Source of the DNA: Fluviicola taffensis DSM 16823
Lineage (GTDB): Bacteria > Bacteroidota > Bacteroidia > Flavobacteriales_D > Crocinitomicaceae
Reading direction: 5' to 3'
Length of the DNA: 64,000 nucleotides
Assembly (NCBI RefSeq): GCF_000194605.1
Contig: NC_015321.1
Span: 496,001 to 560,000, forward strand
This document shows, one piece after another, positions 9,742 to 18,200 of the stretch (its first letter is position 1; each line of letters starts with the position of its first letter). A program made the position numbers and the translations under genes. The notes beneath the pieces were generated by a model. The model searched no databases. It worked only from the letters and a program-made list of their open reading frames with translations, and was not told where the DNA came from.

Positions 9742-10956
9742 TTAATCGTTAAATATATCCATTGCTTTATCCAATTCTGAATTCACAATTTTTGCGTAAA
9801 TCTGAGTTTCTTTAATTGCTGAATGTCCCATTAATTTAGAAACCTTATCAATCGACATTCCTTTTCGGAGTGCTCGCGTTGCCCAGGTGTGACGAGAAAT
9901 ATGAAAACTGATATTCTTTTCAATTTTCGCCAGTTTCGCCAGTGTTTTTAGATTTTTATTAATCACCGCTGTCGCTGAGCTTATTGCTTTATCTTGTCCA
10001 ATGGCGTCTCTTAAATAGGTATCTTCTGGAAGCATTGGAAAAATATAGCTCGTTTTCTCTGATTGTGTTAAATTATATTTCTCAATAATATTCAATGCAA
10101 TGTTTGGGATTTTAATTGAAATTTGACTACCAGTCTTTTTTATGGTAAAGTTAATATGTGAATCATCAAAATGAATCCATTGTAATTGTAAAATATCTGA
10201 TATGCGAAGTCCACCTGAATAAGCTGCAAAAACAAACATATCTTGATGTAGTTCTAATTTTAGATTTCCCTGAGTATCAACTTCAGCGAATATTTTTAGT
10301 TCATCTTCTGTCAGATAATCTCGTTGTACCTTTTCAGTTTTCATTTTAAATTTCAAAAATGGACTGGAAGATAATTCGATAATATCTTGTTGAAATGCTT
10401 TATTGAAAACTGTTCGAATAAACTTTAGGTTTGTATGTATAGTGTTCGTTGAATTATTCAATTTTGTTCTTAAATAAGCTTCATAAGCTGTGAGAAATTT
10501 AGGGGTTATGTCAATAAATGATAGTGATGAGTCGTATTTTTTCAATTTTTCAATGATTCCTTTTGTTTTGGAGTAAGTGCCAATTTTAGAATCAGTAAGA
10601 TAAGATTCGGTGACAGAGTTTGCGAATTCAAAAAAATCCATTGATTTCTTACCAATCACCTTGTCTTTGATTGTTTTTATACTGACATTTCTGTTCGAAG
10701 TTTCAAGACTTATGACTTCTTGTTGAATTTCAGAAAATCGTTTTGATATTTGAGCATTGATTCGTGAGGCAGTTTCCTTGCTATCACTACCTCTAGCTTT
10801 TATGCGTTTATTTTTCTCATCCCAATTTGATTCAAGAGTTGAAAATCCTGAGGAAATGTAGTTTACTTTTCGGTATTTTATTATTCTAAAGTGAATTGGA
10901 TATTCTCCTTTTTTATTTACCTTATCCTTTCTTAGTATTATTGATACTGACGACAT
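9742..10956 (-). CDS. tyrosine recombinase (phage-type integrase)
   Basis: The protein has 404 residues, the usual length for Bacteroidota integrases. The N-terminal arm-binding domain (SVSIILRKDKVNKKGEYPIH) is followed by a SAM-like core-binding domain (about 110-200) and the catalytic domain. Visible catalytic elements are the first Arg (AAYSGGLRISDILQL), HISRHTWATRALRKG (His-X-X-Arg) and the C-terminal MGHSAIKETQIYAK, whose Tyr is the nucleophile. It should integrate and excise the module with its three downstream genes. A 15-bp palindrome and two direct repeats lie just upstream. It looks intact. Confidence 0.95.
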   Translation of the reverse strand: MSSVSIILRKDKVNKKGEYPIHFRIIKYRKVNYISSGFSTLESNWDEKNKRIKARGSDSKETASRINAQISKRFSEIQQEVISLETSNRNVSIKTIKDKVIGKKSMDFFEFANSVTESYLTDSKIGTYSKTKGIIEKLKKYDSSLSFIDITPKFLTAYEAYLRTKLNNSTNTIHTNLKFIRTVFNKAFQQDIIELSSSPFLKFKMKTEKVQRDYLTEDELKIFAEVDTQGNLKLELHQDMFVFAAYSGGLRISDILQLQWIHFDDSHINFTIKKTGSQISIKIPNIALNIIEKYNLTQSEKTSYIFPMLPEDTYLRDAIGQDKAISSATAVINKNLKTLAKLAKIEKNISFHISRHTWATRALRKGMSIDKVSKLMGHSAIKETQIYAKIVNSELDKAMDIFND

Positions 10957-10973
10957 GTTTTTGGTTTATTATG

Positions 10974-11023
10974 ATACTAAATTAGTATAAACACAAAATA
11001 TAGGGTAAACAAAAGGGTAAACA
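10974..11023. promoter_or_regulatory. palindrome and twin repeats upstream of the integrase
   Basis: ATACTAAATTAGTAT (10974-10988) is a perfect 15-bp palindrome 18 bp upstream of the integrase ATG. GGGTAAACA is repeated at 11003-11011 and 11015-11023 (12-bp step). Such arrangements are typical of operators or arm-type sites, but the assignment is inference. Confidence 0.4.
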
Positions 11024-11099
11024 TTTTGTTCATTTATATTCTTTTAACAATATACAAACAACAACATAAATAACTGAAAAACAAAGTATATCTGTGCAT

Positions 11100-12722
11100 T
11101 TAAAAGAAATACAATGAAACTAAATGAAATATTTCGAATCCTGATTGGGTCACACGATCGGGGATAGCATCAAAATTGATACTATCCCCGTTTTTCTTTC
11201 CCTTTATAACGCCCTCCAATTGCGGGATTGGTTTAAAATATGAATTTACTCTAGGGGTTAGAATTCTATCCTTTTTTCGGTCATAGATGATTCCGTCAGG
11301 GAATACAATATTTTGAAAAATCATTCTATCACCTATCGAAGCGTTTTCCCACCATAATAAGGGTTTCTGACAGTATTTGACCACCAATTTCAAGCACTTT
11401 TCGAGGTTAGAACTCCCGCGCTTGATTTGAGCAAGTAAATCTTCTACTTTGTTCATTTCATCATTGAATTTAGCTTTGAATTTGTCGAACATTGGTCTGT
11501 CTATTACACCCGTTACCAACTTCTCTTCTGCGGATTCAATCTTATTTTTCAGTTCCGAAATCTTCGAATTGTACAACTTTTGATTTTCGTTTATTTCTTC
11601 AAAAAATACGCAATACATTGATGCGATACCAAGTTGGATTAATTCGGTTTGTTGGGGATTTACTTCGAACTCTGAAATAAGCGTTTTAAAGCTTTCGTGA
11701 AGTTGTTTTGCACTCTTGTTGGTGTTACAACCCTTTGTTCTGCATTTGTAATACCAAAGATTCTTTTTACGGACGATATAACCTGTCATTGGTGCATTGC
11801 ATTCAGAACAATGAGAAAAGCGTTTCAGGGGCAAATTTTCGTCCTCTGCTTTATGTGAAACGGGGTGTGTTCTGTTGTCCGCAACGATATTGTTAACCTT
11901 TAAGAAGATTTCCCGTGAAATCATTGGTTCGTGTTTCCCCTCAATAGCTTTGTTTGGAGTTAGTTTTGAAACAATAATTCCGCAATAGTATGGGTTCGCG
12001 AAAATTTCGCACAATCTTCGGTCGTCCAGTTTCAATCCTAGAGCATTTAAGCGTTGTATAATTTCACAATTGCGCATTTGTTTATCTGCTTTCCAAATGA
12101 ATGCTTTACGAAGTAATTTCCCTTCTTCGTTAAGTACAATTTTTTGGTCAACCGCTTTTGAACCTTTGTTCAAGTTCACGTACCCTTTTGGAATGGAGTA
12201 GGGTGTGTAACCCTTTTCAACGAGTTCGCGCATTCCACTTACTGTTTTATCCTTTCTCATTTGGTTATCCAAATGACCGAATAGAAGCATAATGTTTCGT
12301 TGAAACTCTCCTGTGATGGTACTAGGGTCAATTCCCTGTGAAACAGAAAGCGTAGTTACTTTGTATTGCTTCTGTAAATCCTGTGCAATCTTCATTCCGT
12401 CCGCTCCCGTTCGGGAAAAGCGTTCGTAGCTATACACAAGTATGTAATTCACTCTTTTGTTTCGTTTCACAAATGTGAGCATTCGGTTGAACTCTTTTCG
12501 GTCGTCCGTTTTTGCGGATTCATGCGTTCCACCAAAATATTCAACTACGCTATATCCATTTGTAGTTGCATATTCCTCGCATCGTTTACGTTGTGATTCC
12601 AAACTAGTGTTATCCTCCTGTGATGAATGGGAAACACGGGTATAAATTACCGCTGTTTTTGCAAGCTGAGAGTTATCGGTTTCTTTTGGTGCGAAGTGTT
12701 TAAATACACTTAAATTATCCAT
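11100..12722 (-). CDS. large serine recombinase
   Basis: The protein has 540 residues. The resolvase catalytic domain comes first (AVIYTRVSHSSQEDNTSLES, with the nucleophile Ser in RVSHSSQ; YSYERFSRTGADG). Next is the recombinase domain (RNAEIIQRL-type segment, NPYYCGIIVS), a zinc ribbon (CSECNAPM, then CRTKGC) and a coiled coil (about 385-450). It lies downstream of a 66-aa partner with an 8-bp overlap. The last 20 codons are odd: they cross a plus-strand terminator hairpin and then a stretch antisense to a tRNA 3' end (PDRVTQSGFE). The tail was therefore probably created by integration. It should move the element carrying the defence operon. Confidence 0.93.
   Translation of the reverse strand: MDNLSVFKHFAPKETDNSQLAKTAVIYTRVSHSSQEDNTSLESQRKRCEEYATTNGYSVVEYFGGTHESAKTDDRKEFNRMLTFVKRNKRVNYILVYSYERFSRTGADGMKIAQDLQKQYKVTTLSVSQGIDPSTITGEFQRNIMLLFGHLDNQMRKDKTVSGMRELVEKGYTPYSIPKGYVNLNKGSKAVDQKIVLNEEGKLLRKAFIWKADKQMRNCEIIQRLNALGLKLDDRRLCEIFANPYYCGIIVSKLTPNKAIEGKHEPMISREIFLKVNNIVADNRTHPVSHKAEDENLPLKRFSHCSECNAPMTGYIVRKKNLWYYKCRTKGCNTNKSAKQLHESFKTLISEFEVNPQQTELIQLGIASMYCVFFEEINENQKLYNSKISELKNKIESAEEKLVTGVIDRPMFDKFKAKFNDEMNKVEDLLAQIKRGSSNLEKCLKLVVKYCQKPLLWWENASIGDRMIFQNIVFPDGIIYDRKKDRILTPRVNSYFKPIPQLEGVIKGKKNGDSINFDAIPDRVTQSGFEIFHLVSLYFF
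11133..11153 (+). other. tRNA 3'-end-like fragment, candidate attachment site
   Basis: The plus strand carries TTCGAAT (a T-loop sequence) followed by CCTGA and TTGGGTCAC, laid out like the T-stem 3' side and acceptor 3' side of a tRNA. No 5' T-stem partner or upstream tRNA body is present, so this is only a 3' fragment. Serine-recombinase elements often carry such a copy of their tRNA target at one end. The intact tRNA is not in the window. Confidence 0.45.
11159..11195 (+). terminator. plus-strand hairpin with T-run inside the recombinase 3' end
   Basis: CGGGGATAG (11159-11167) pairs perfectly with CTATCCCCG (11182-11190) and is followed by TTTTT. It acts in the plus direction, while on the minus strand it is read as codons near the end of the recombinase. 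It may block transcription entering the element from the left. Confidence 0.65.
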
Positions 12723-12915
12723 GATTCAAGTTATTAGAATTTGTAATTGTTTCCAGTAGAGCCAAGCTAATTGCTTCAATATTTGCAATCAACTTTTCAT
12801 ACTGTGCTTTAGTTATGTTTTTGTATGCGGGAAGATTCGAAACGTATTGAAACGAAAGTTTTTCCCGTAGCTTCTCTTTCGCAAGTTCAATGCGATGTTT
12901 AGAAAATGATTCCAT
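12715..12915 (-). CDS. small partner protein of the serine recombinase
   Basis: The protein has 66 residues and is highly helical and charged, starting MESFSKHRIELAKEKLREKL at the ATG at 12915. A longer frame to 13002 has an unlikely N-terminus. The stop overlaps the recombinase start by 8 bp, so the two are probably translated together. No known domain is visible; such small proteins are common beside large serine recombinases. A role as recombination directionality factor or translational leader is a guess. Confidence 0.6.
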   Translation of the reverse strand: MESFSKHRIELAKEKLREKLSFQYVSNLPAYKNITKAQYEKLIANIEAISLALLETITNSNNLNHG

Positions 12916-13099
12916 GAGAATAACTTTTAGCGTTAATCCCCTTTTTAGAAATTGTACGATCCCAAAATGGATTTGCACTACATACGTTGTATTTACTAGC
13001 ATTTGAGCGTTTTAAATACAGTTTTACTGCTGTTTTCATTACAATGAAAGTGAAGTTTTCGAACTCCGACCCACCCCAAGCGTGTGAAAAAATTATAAA

Positions 13100-13136
13100 A
13101 ACGCTGAAATCCTTTATTGATAAGTGTTTCAGCGTT
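13100..13136. repeat. inverted repeat upstream of the recombinase operon
   Basis: AACGCTGAAA (13100-13109) and TTTCAGCGTT (13127-13136) form a perfect 10-bp stem with a 17-nt loop. The rest of 12916-13507 has no gene. At 13255-13263 and 13333-13341 there are also separated half-copies (AACTGCCCA, TGGGCAGTT) of the hairpin family found at 13960-14352. Confidence 0.6.
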
Positions 13137-13507
13137 CTTGATTTAGGGTGGTGGTGTTACTTTTTCTTTTGGTTTAATCCTGATACTACATTGATCTTTG
13201 TGAATGGACTGATCTTTCCACTACTAACGCAGATGTTTCGTTTTTGTTCAGTTGATAACTGCCCAGAAAAATGATGAAACGTGGGGCAGAAAAGTGCGAA
13301 TTGCAGATTTGTTGGGGGATTTGGGAAATGAAAAAGTGGGCAGTTAATTTTTAAGGTGGATTTCCAGCATTTTGATGATTAACCATCTCAAAAAAAAGAA
13401 TAGGTTTAAACTAGTAATTAGAAGCTTAATTGATTTAGGAGGTTCTATTAGGTTGATTAGTGAATGACGTCTGGACTTGATTCACATATTTAGTGCAAAT
13501 TGTTTTC

Positions 13508-13868
13508 GACTTGCTTAATTCTACTTTCCGACCCGCTTAGTTTTAATTTTCGATAGACGAATAAAACTGTATTCTATAACCGAGTTAAATTCGAGTTGAA
13601 TCCGACTAGGATTAATTTCGACGAATCTTACTTTTCGACTTGCCTAGTTCTACTTTCCGACCCGCTTAGTTCTACTTTTCGATAGACGAATAAAATTGTA
13701 TTTTACAACCGAGTTAAATTCGAGTTGAATCCGACTAGGATTAATTTCGACGAATCTTTCTTTCCGACTTGACCAATTTAACGTTCCGACTAGACTAGTT
13801 TTTGTTTTCAATCGACGAATCAATCTCGTTTTCGAATTAGATCGGATTCTAGTCGGATTCAACTCGAA
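13508..13868. repeat. 129-bp tandem repeat with a terminal inverted copy
   Basis: Unit 1 starts at 13508, unit 2 at 13637 and a diverged partial unit 3 at 13766, an exact 129-bp period. Units 1 and 2 are nearly identical; unit 3 decays after about 60 bp. Each full unit carries GAGTTGAATCCGACTAGGAT. Its reverse complement (21 nt shared core CTAGTCGGATTCAACTCGAA plus one base) occurs at 13848-13868, so the array ends in an inverted copy. Although 129 is a multiple of three, both units contain in-frame stops, so coding is unlikely. A recombinase-binding array is possible. Confidence 0.8.
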
Positions 13869-13959
13869 TAACCTCAACTGACCCAACTAGTTCTTGTGCC
13901 GTCGAATCGGAAAAAGATGAACGAACTGGAAGAATTAACGAAGATGCCAAACCAATAAA

Positions 13960-14352
13960 AAATTAGTTGCCCACCATTTAGTGGGCAGTTACGATTTTAT
14001 TCGGTCGAAATTTCGATTCAACCCATAATAAAAAGTTAGTTGCCCACCTTTAAGTGGGCAGTTAGCATTTTTTAGACGGTTTTTTGGTTCAAAGGGATAA
14101 TAAAAAATTAGTTGCCCACCTTTTGGTGGGCAGTTATGATTTTATTCAAATGAGACTTTTTAAAACGCAATAAAAAATTAGATGCACCACCCCAAGTGGG
14201 GCAAGTAGCTTTTTTTAGGCAGTTTTCTCGATTTAGACGGACAAAAAAAGTTAGATGCACCGCCTTTCGTGGGGCAAATAGAATTTTATTACTCAAAATT
14301 CGGGTTTTGGCAGATAAAAAATGCAGTTGCCCCGACACAGGTGGGGCAAGTA
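13960..14352. repeat. array of six hairpins with about 72-bp period
   Basis: Six stem-loops of the form TGCCCAC-n(4-6)-GTGGGCA start at 13968, 14041, 14113, 14183, 14255 and 14328 (steps 73, 72, 70, 72, 73). Each is preceded by an A-tract ending in TTAG and followed by a T-rich stretch such as GATTTTATT. The sequences between hairpins are unrelated. Stem changes are compensated (CCAC/GTGG against CCCC/GGGG). In the minus direction each looks like an intrinsic terminator, downstream of the gene ending at 14386. The same family recurs singly at 31784, 31893 and 37102. Confidence 0.85.
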
Positions 14353-14385
14353 GAAAAAAATGAAGTGAACGGTAATTCCGAACAT

Positions 14386-14712
14386 TCACGATTTACGCAA
14401 CAGTTTCATGTATTTCTTGCGCTCCAAAGCCAGCCAGTTGTAAATCTCGGTTGCCAACCGTTCAAAGGATTCATTGTCATTGAAAGCAATTTCGGTAACA
14501 TGGTAGGCACGGTCGCAATACTCGTCTGTTAAATGGTCCAAACGCCTATCATTCAAATTCAATTCCATGAGTGAGAAAACGGAACGAGAAATATCTAGCA
14601 TTCCATTATCGTGATCGAACCCCAACAGGTTTAAACCTAAAACGGTATGTTGGTGTCTTAAATCGTCTTTTATCAATTGAATGATTACCTTTTTTGGAGT
14701 TTTTTTCTGCAT
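14386..14712 (-). CDS. hypothetical protein of the recombinase module
   Basis: The protein has 108 residues from the ATG at 14712; a TTG two codons earlier is less likely. It is soluble, acidic in the middle (LLGFDHDNGMLDISRSVFSL) and basic at both ends (MQKKTPKKV, ERKKYMKLLRKS). It looks all-helical; no family is recognised. It is divergent from the XRE regulator, with the operator-like boxes between them. Its 3' end runs into six tandem hairpins. It is probably an accessory gene of the element. Confidence 0.65.
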   Translation of the reverse strand: MQKKTPKKVIIQLIKDDLRHQHTVLGLNLLGFDHDNGMLDISRSVFSLMELNLNDRRLDHLTDEYCDRAYHVTEIAFNDNESFERLATEIYNWLALERKKYMKLLRKS

Positions 14713-14738
14713 GCTCAATATTTTTTAATACTCAAATT

Positions 14739-14756
14739 ACATCTATAAATGTACAT
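14739..14756. promoter_or_regulatory. operator-like box 1
   Basis: ACATCTATAAATGTACAT matches box 2 (14802-14819) at 13 of 18 positions (consensus ACRTCTATWWATGKACRT). It lies 27 bp upstream of the minus-strand gene at 14712, where a repressor would overlap the promoter. The inner 14 bp are a near-perfect palindrome. Confidence 0.5.
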
Positions 14757-14801
14757 AATTTATTAATATATGGAAATAATATTTCTTTTATTGTCTTTTT
14801 A

Positions 14802-14819
14802 ACGTCTATTTATGGACGT
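14802..14819. promoter_or_regulatory. operator-like box 2
   Basis: ACGTCTATTTATGGACGT is an 18-bp near-perfect palindrome (one wobble pair). It is 63 bp from box 1 and 55 bp upstream of the XRE regulator ATG. It is a likely binding site for that regulator, by position and by similarity to box 1. Confidence 0.5.
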
Positions 14820-14874
14820 GAGGCGAGTGTGTTTGTCTGCATCTATCATGTTATCTTTCATTATATTCGAAGTA

Positions 14875-15075
14875 ATGAAAGACTATAATCGTATAAAAGA
14901 AGTACTGGTTAATAAAAAGAAAACTCAAGTTTGGTTAGCCGAACAATTGGGAAAAGATGTTAGAACAGTTAGCTCTTGGTGCACCAATCGAAGACAACCT
15001 AGCATAGAGCATCTCTATACTATTTCAGAATTGCTCGATGTCGATATTCGGGAACTATTAAATCCGACGAAATGA
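14875..15075 (+). CDS. XRE/Cro-type helix-turn-helix regulator
   Basis: The protein has 66 residues and is essentially one HTH_3 domain: YNRIKEVLVNKKKTQVWLAE, then QLGKDVRTVSSWCTNRRQPS, then LYTISELLDVDIRELL. I took the ATG at 14875 because it gives the normal start of a minimal XRE protein; the upstream extension is not domain-like. Minimal regulators of this kind control restriction-modification or phage-defence genes. It is encoded 190 bp upstream of, and collinear with, the Argonaute operon. I infer that it represses itself and perhaps that operon through the two 18-bp boxes. Confidence 0.88.
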   Translation: MKDYNRIKEVLVNKKKTQVWLAEQLGKDVRTVSSWCTNRRQPSIEHLYTISELLDVDIRELLNPTK

Positions 15076-15264
15076 GAATCTATCGATGACCTGCTTATGA
15101 ATAAAATTCACTACTACTTCATTCCACTATTACCAACCATTCTAATTACCTGTTCAGCTAATATTAATAGCTTCCTTCCTTCGACTAACTCGGAAATCTG
15201 ATATTTTATTGATTCGTTAGAAATCTATATTCACATTAATTTAACTACTAATTCAAGCACTCAA

Positions 15265-18200
15265 ATGACAGAAGATTTATACTTGGACTATGATGCATTT
15301 TTAAGATCCTTCAAAAGAAATATTGATGTTCCTCACTCCTTTTTACTTGGAGCTGGAACCTCCATAAGTTCTGGTATACAAACTGCATATGATTGTATTT
15401 GGGAATGGAAAAAAGACATTTATTTGTCTAAAAACATAAATGCTGCTGAATTTTATAAAAATCATAAAGATGAGGCTGTTAGAAAAAGCATTCAGAAATG
15501 GTTAGATAATCAAGGGGAATATCCAGTTCTTGATTCAACCGAGGAATACTGCTTTTATGCTGAAAAGGCATATCCAATACCTGAGGATCGGCGTAAGTAC
15601 TTCTTAAGTCTAATTGAAAATAAGGAGCCATATATTGGTTATAAACTTCTTTGTCTTCTTGCAGAAAGATCAATTGTTAAAGCAGTATGGACCACCAATT
15701 TTGATGGCTTAACTGTTCGTGCCGCTCATCAAAATAAACTAACTCCCATAGAAATCACACTTGATAATTCGGACAGGATATTTCGAAATCAAAGTACAAA
15801 AGAACTTTTAACCATTGCCTTACATGGGGATTATAAATTCAGTACGCTTAAGAATACGGAAAAGGAATTAGATAATCAAAATGATACATTTAAACAACAA
15901 CTTGGTACATATCATGTAGATAAGAACATGATTGTGATTGGTTATAGTGGTAGGGATAAATCACTTATGGATGCTATAAGCGAGGCGTTTTCCACTAGAG
16001 GTGCAGGAAGGCTTTATTGGTGTGGTTATGGTGAGACGATTCCGAATGAAGTATCAGAGCTAATTCTGAAAATTAGGAGTCAAGGCAGGGATGCCTATTA
16101 CATTTCGACAGACGGTTTTGACAAAACTCTAATTCATTTATCAAAATCTGCTTTTGAAGATAACCCTGAAATCACAAAAAATATTCAGCTAGCACTTGAA
16201 AATTCAGCCGACGAGGAATACTTTAAAACGGATTTTAGTTTAAATTTCTCCAAACCAGATAAGTTCATAAAGAGCAATTTACACCCCATTGTATTTCCTA
16301 AGGAGATATTTCAATTTGAATTGGATTTTAAAGAAGATAAGCCTTGGCAATTACTTAAAACTATTTCCAGAGAAACCAACATTTGTGCTGTCCCGTTTAA
16401 AGGTAAAGTGTTTGCTTTAGGGACACTCACCGATATAGGAAATGTTTTTAAAAATAGATTAAAGTCCGATATAAAAAGAGAGGCTATTTCAACCAGTGAT
16501 GTAGACAATGTTTCAGCTTTCAAGTCTTTAATGCTTCAAGCTGTCTTAAAGTTCTTTATTGGGATAGAAGGTGTTGAATCCAATTTAAAAGATAGACTTT
16601 GGTTAACGAATGCTGAACAGTTAGTTGGAGATATTAGCGTTCATAAGGCGATTCATCTCTCTCTTTATTTTGATAAAAATAAAGGGTTTGCATATTTATC
16701 GTTTACCCCGACTGTTCAACTTATATCGCCCGAAGAAATATCCAAAATCCAAAAACAAAGGATATCTAAAAGCAAGTTAGAAAAATTATTTAATGATAAA
16801 TACGACGAGATTTTGGAGTTTTGGAATCAAAAGTTGTTCAACAATTCCCAGATCAAATTTGAATATCCAATTTCTTCAGGGTCCGGTTTTGAATTTAAAA
16901 TCTCTGCCAATACTGCCTTTGGAGAAATTAACGTACTTGATCCCAACTTTCGTAGTTTTAGTCCCCGTAATTATGATCCAAAAAGGACACAATTTAAAGG
17001 TGTTCAGTTTTTAGAGCCTCAACTGATTTTTAGAAATATTTCGACTAACGTTGAGTTCAAAGATTATCATCCAATGAGAGGTCTGGTAAACAATAGACCA
17101 TTTGATGTTAATCTGAATGGAATAATTCACTCTAATGAGATAAATCTGACTGTAATTTGTGGTAAATCATATGCAAACGATCTTTACGAATTTCTATCAA
17201 AACTTCAGGTGAAACACGCCACTGAAAATGTTAACCCAGATTATTTAATCGAATATCCAGGATTTCAATCAGTATTTAACCTGCCTCTTAATATACCTCA
17301 TTTTGACAGTAGCGAAAAATGGTATGATATTGATTTTGTTGCTGATAATAATGGAGAAAATCACGAAAATGCGATTAAACTGGCAAGGTTAATCACAACT
17401 AAAATTGATCAGATTGCAAGTACGCAAAACCAAAGTACTGTAGTTGTATTTATTCCTAATGAATGGCAATTATTTGAAGGTTATCTGAATCAAGGAGAGA
17501 GTTTTGATTTACATGATTATATAAAAGCGTTTTCAGCATCTAGAGGAATATCGACTCAATTGATAAGAGAAGATACTTTGGCTGATACCCTGAAATGTCA
17601 AATTTATTGGTGGCTGTCTTTGTCTTTTTATGTCAAATCATTGAGAACGCCTTGGATTTTAAATAATCAAGAAAAAAATACAGCATATGCTGGTATTGGT
17701 TATAGTGTTACGAAAATTCAAGATAGAACGGAAACTGTAATTGGCTGCAGTCATATTTATGATTCCAATGGGCAAGGTTTGAAATACCGACTTTCAAAAA
17801 TTGATGATTATTTTTTGGACAATAGAAATAATCCTTTCCTTTCTTATAAAGACGCATTTCAATTTGGTGTATCAATTCGGGAACTGTTTTATCAATCACT
17901 TGACAAGCTACCCGAACGTGTCGTAATACACAAGAGAACAAGATTTACAGATGATGAAATTAATGGCATTAAAGCCAGTTTAAATAAGGCAGGAATAAAG
18001 AAAATAGATTTGGTCGAAATCAACTATGAAACCGACGCCAGATTTGTGGCTATGAGTGTTTATCAAAATGCTTTGCAAGTTGATAGATTTCCAATTTCTA
18101 GAGGTACGTGTATTGTAACAAACAAATACACCGCTCTTTTATGGACGCACGGAATTGTTCCTTCAGTTAGACAACCGAATTATAAGTTTTACTTGGGTGG

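Noticed and set aside
11060-11153. complete tRNA gene
   Set aside because: Only the T-loop and 3' acceptor side are recognisable; the upstream sequence does not fold into D and anticodon arms.
12987-13274. 95-aa plus-strand frame
   Set aside because: It crosses the inverted repeat at 13100-13136 and has no recognisable domain or start signal.
13650-13886. 78-aa minus-strand frame over the 129-bp repeat
   Set aside because: The frame is broken by stops in the other unit, has low-complexity basic composition and follows the repeat, so it is a shadow.
13960-14352. CRISPR array
   Set aside because: The repeated part is an imperfect hairpin with changing stem sequence, not a conserved direct repeat, and no cas gene is present.
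13960-14352. integron attC sites
   Set aside because: No conserved RYYYAAC/GTTRRRY boxes or extrahelical bases, no integron-type integrase with its extra domain, and no gene cassettes between hairpins.
14108-14389. 93-aa minus-strand frame over the hairpin array
   Set aside because: It reads through three hairpins, overlaps the end of the 14386 gene and has no domain.
14386-15264. retron msr-msd next to the RT
   Set aside because: The RT lacks the retron VTG signature, and no msr/msd-like inverted repeat with a branching G adjoins it.
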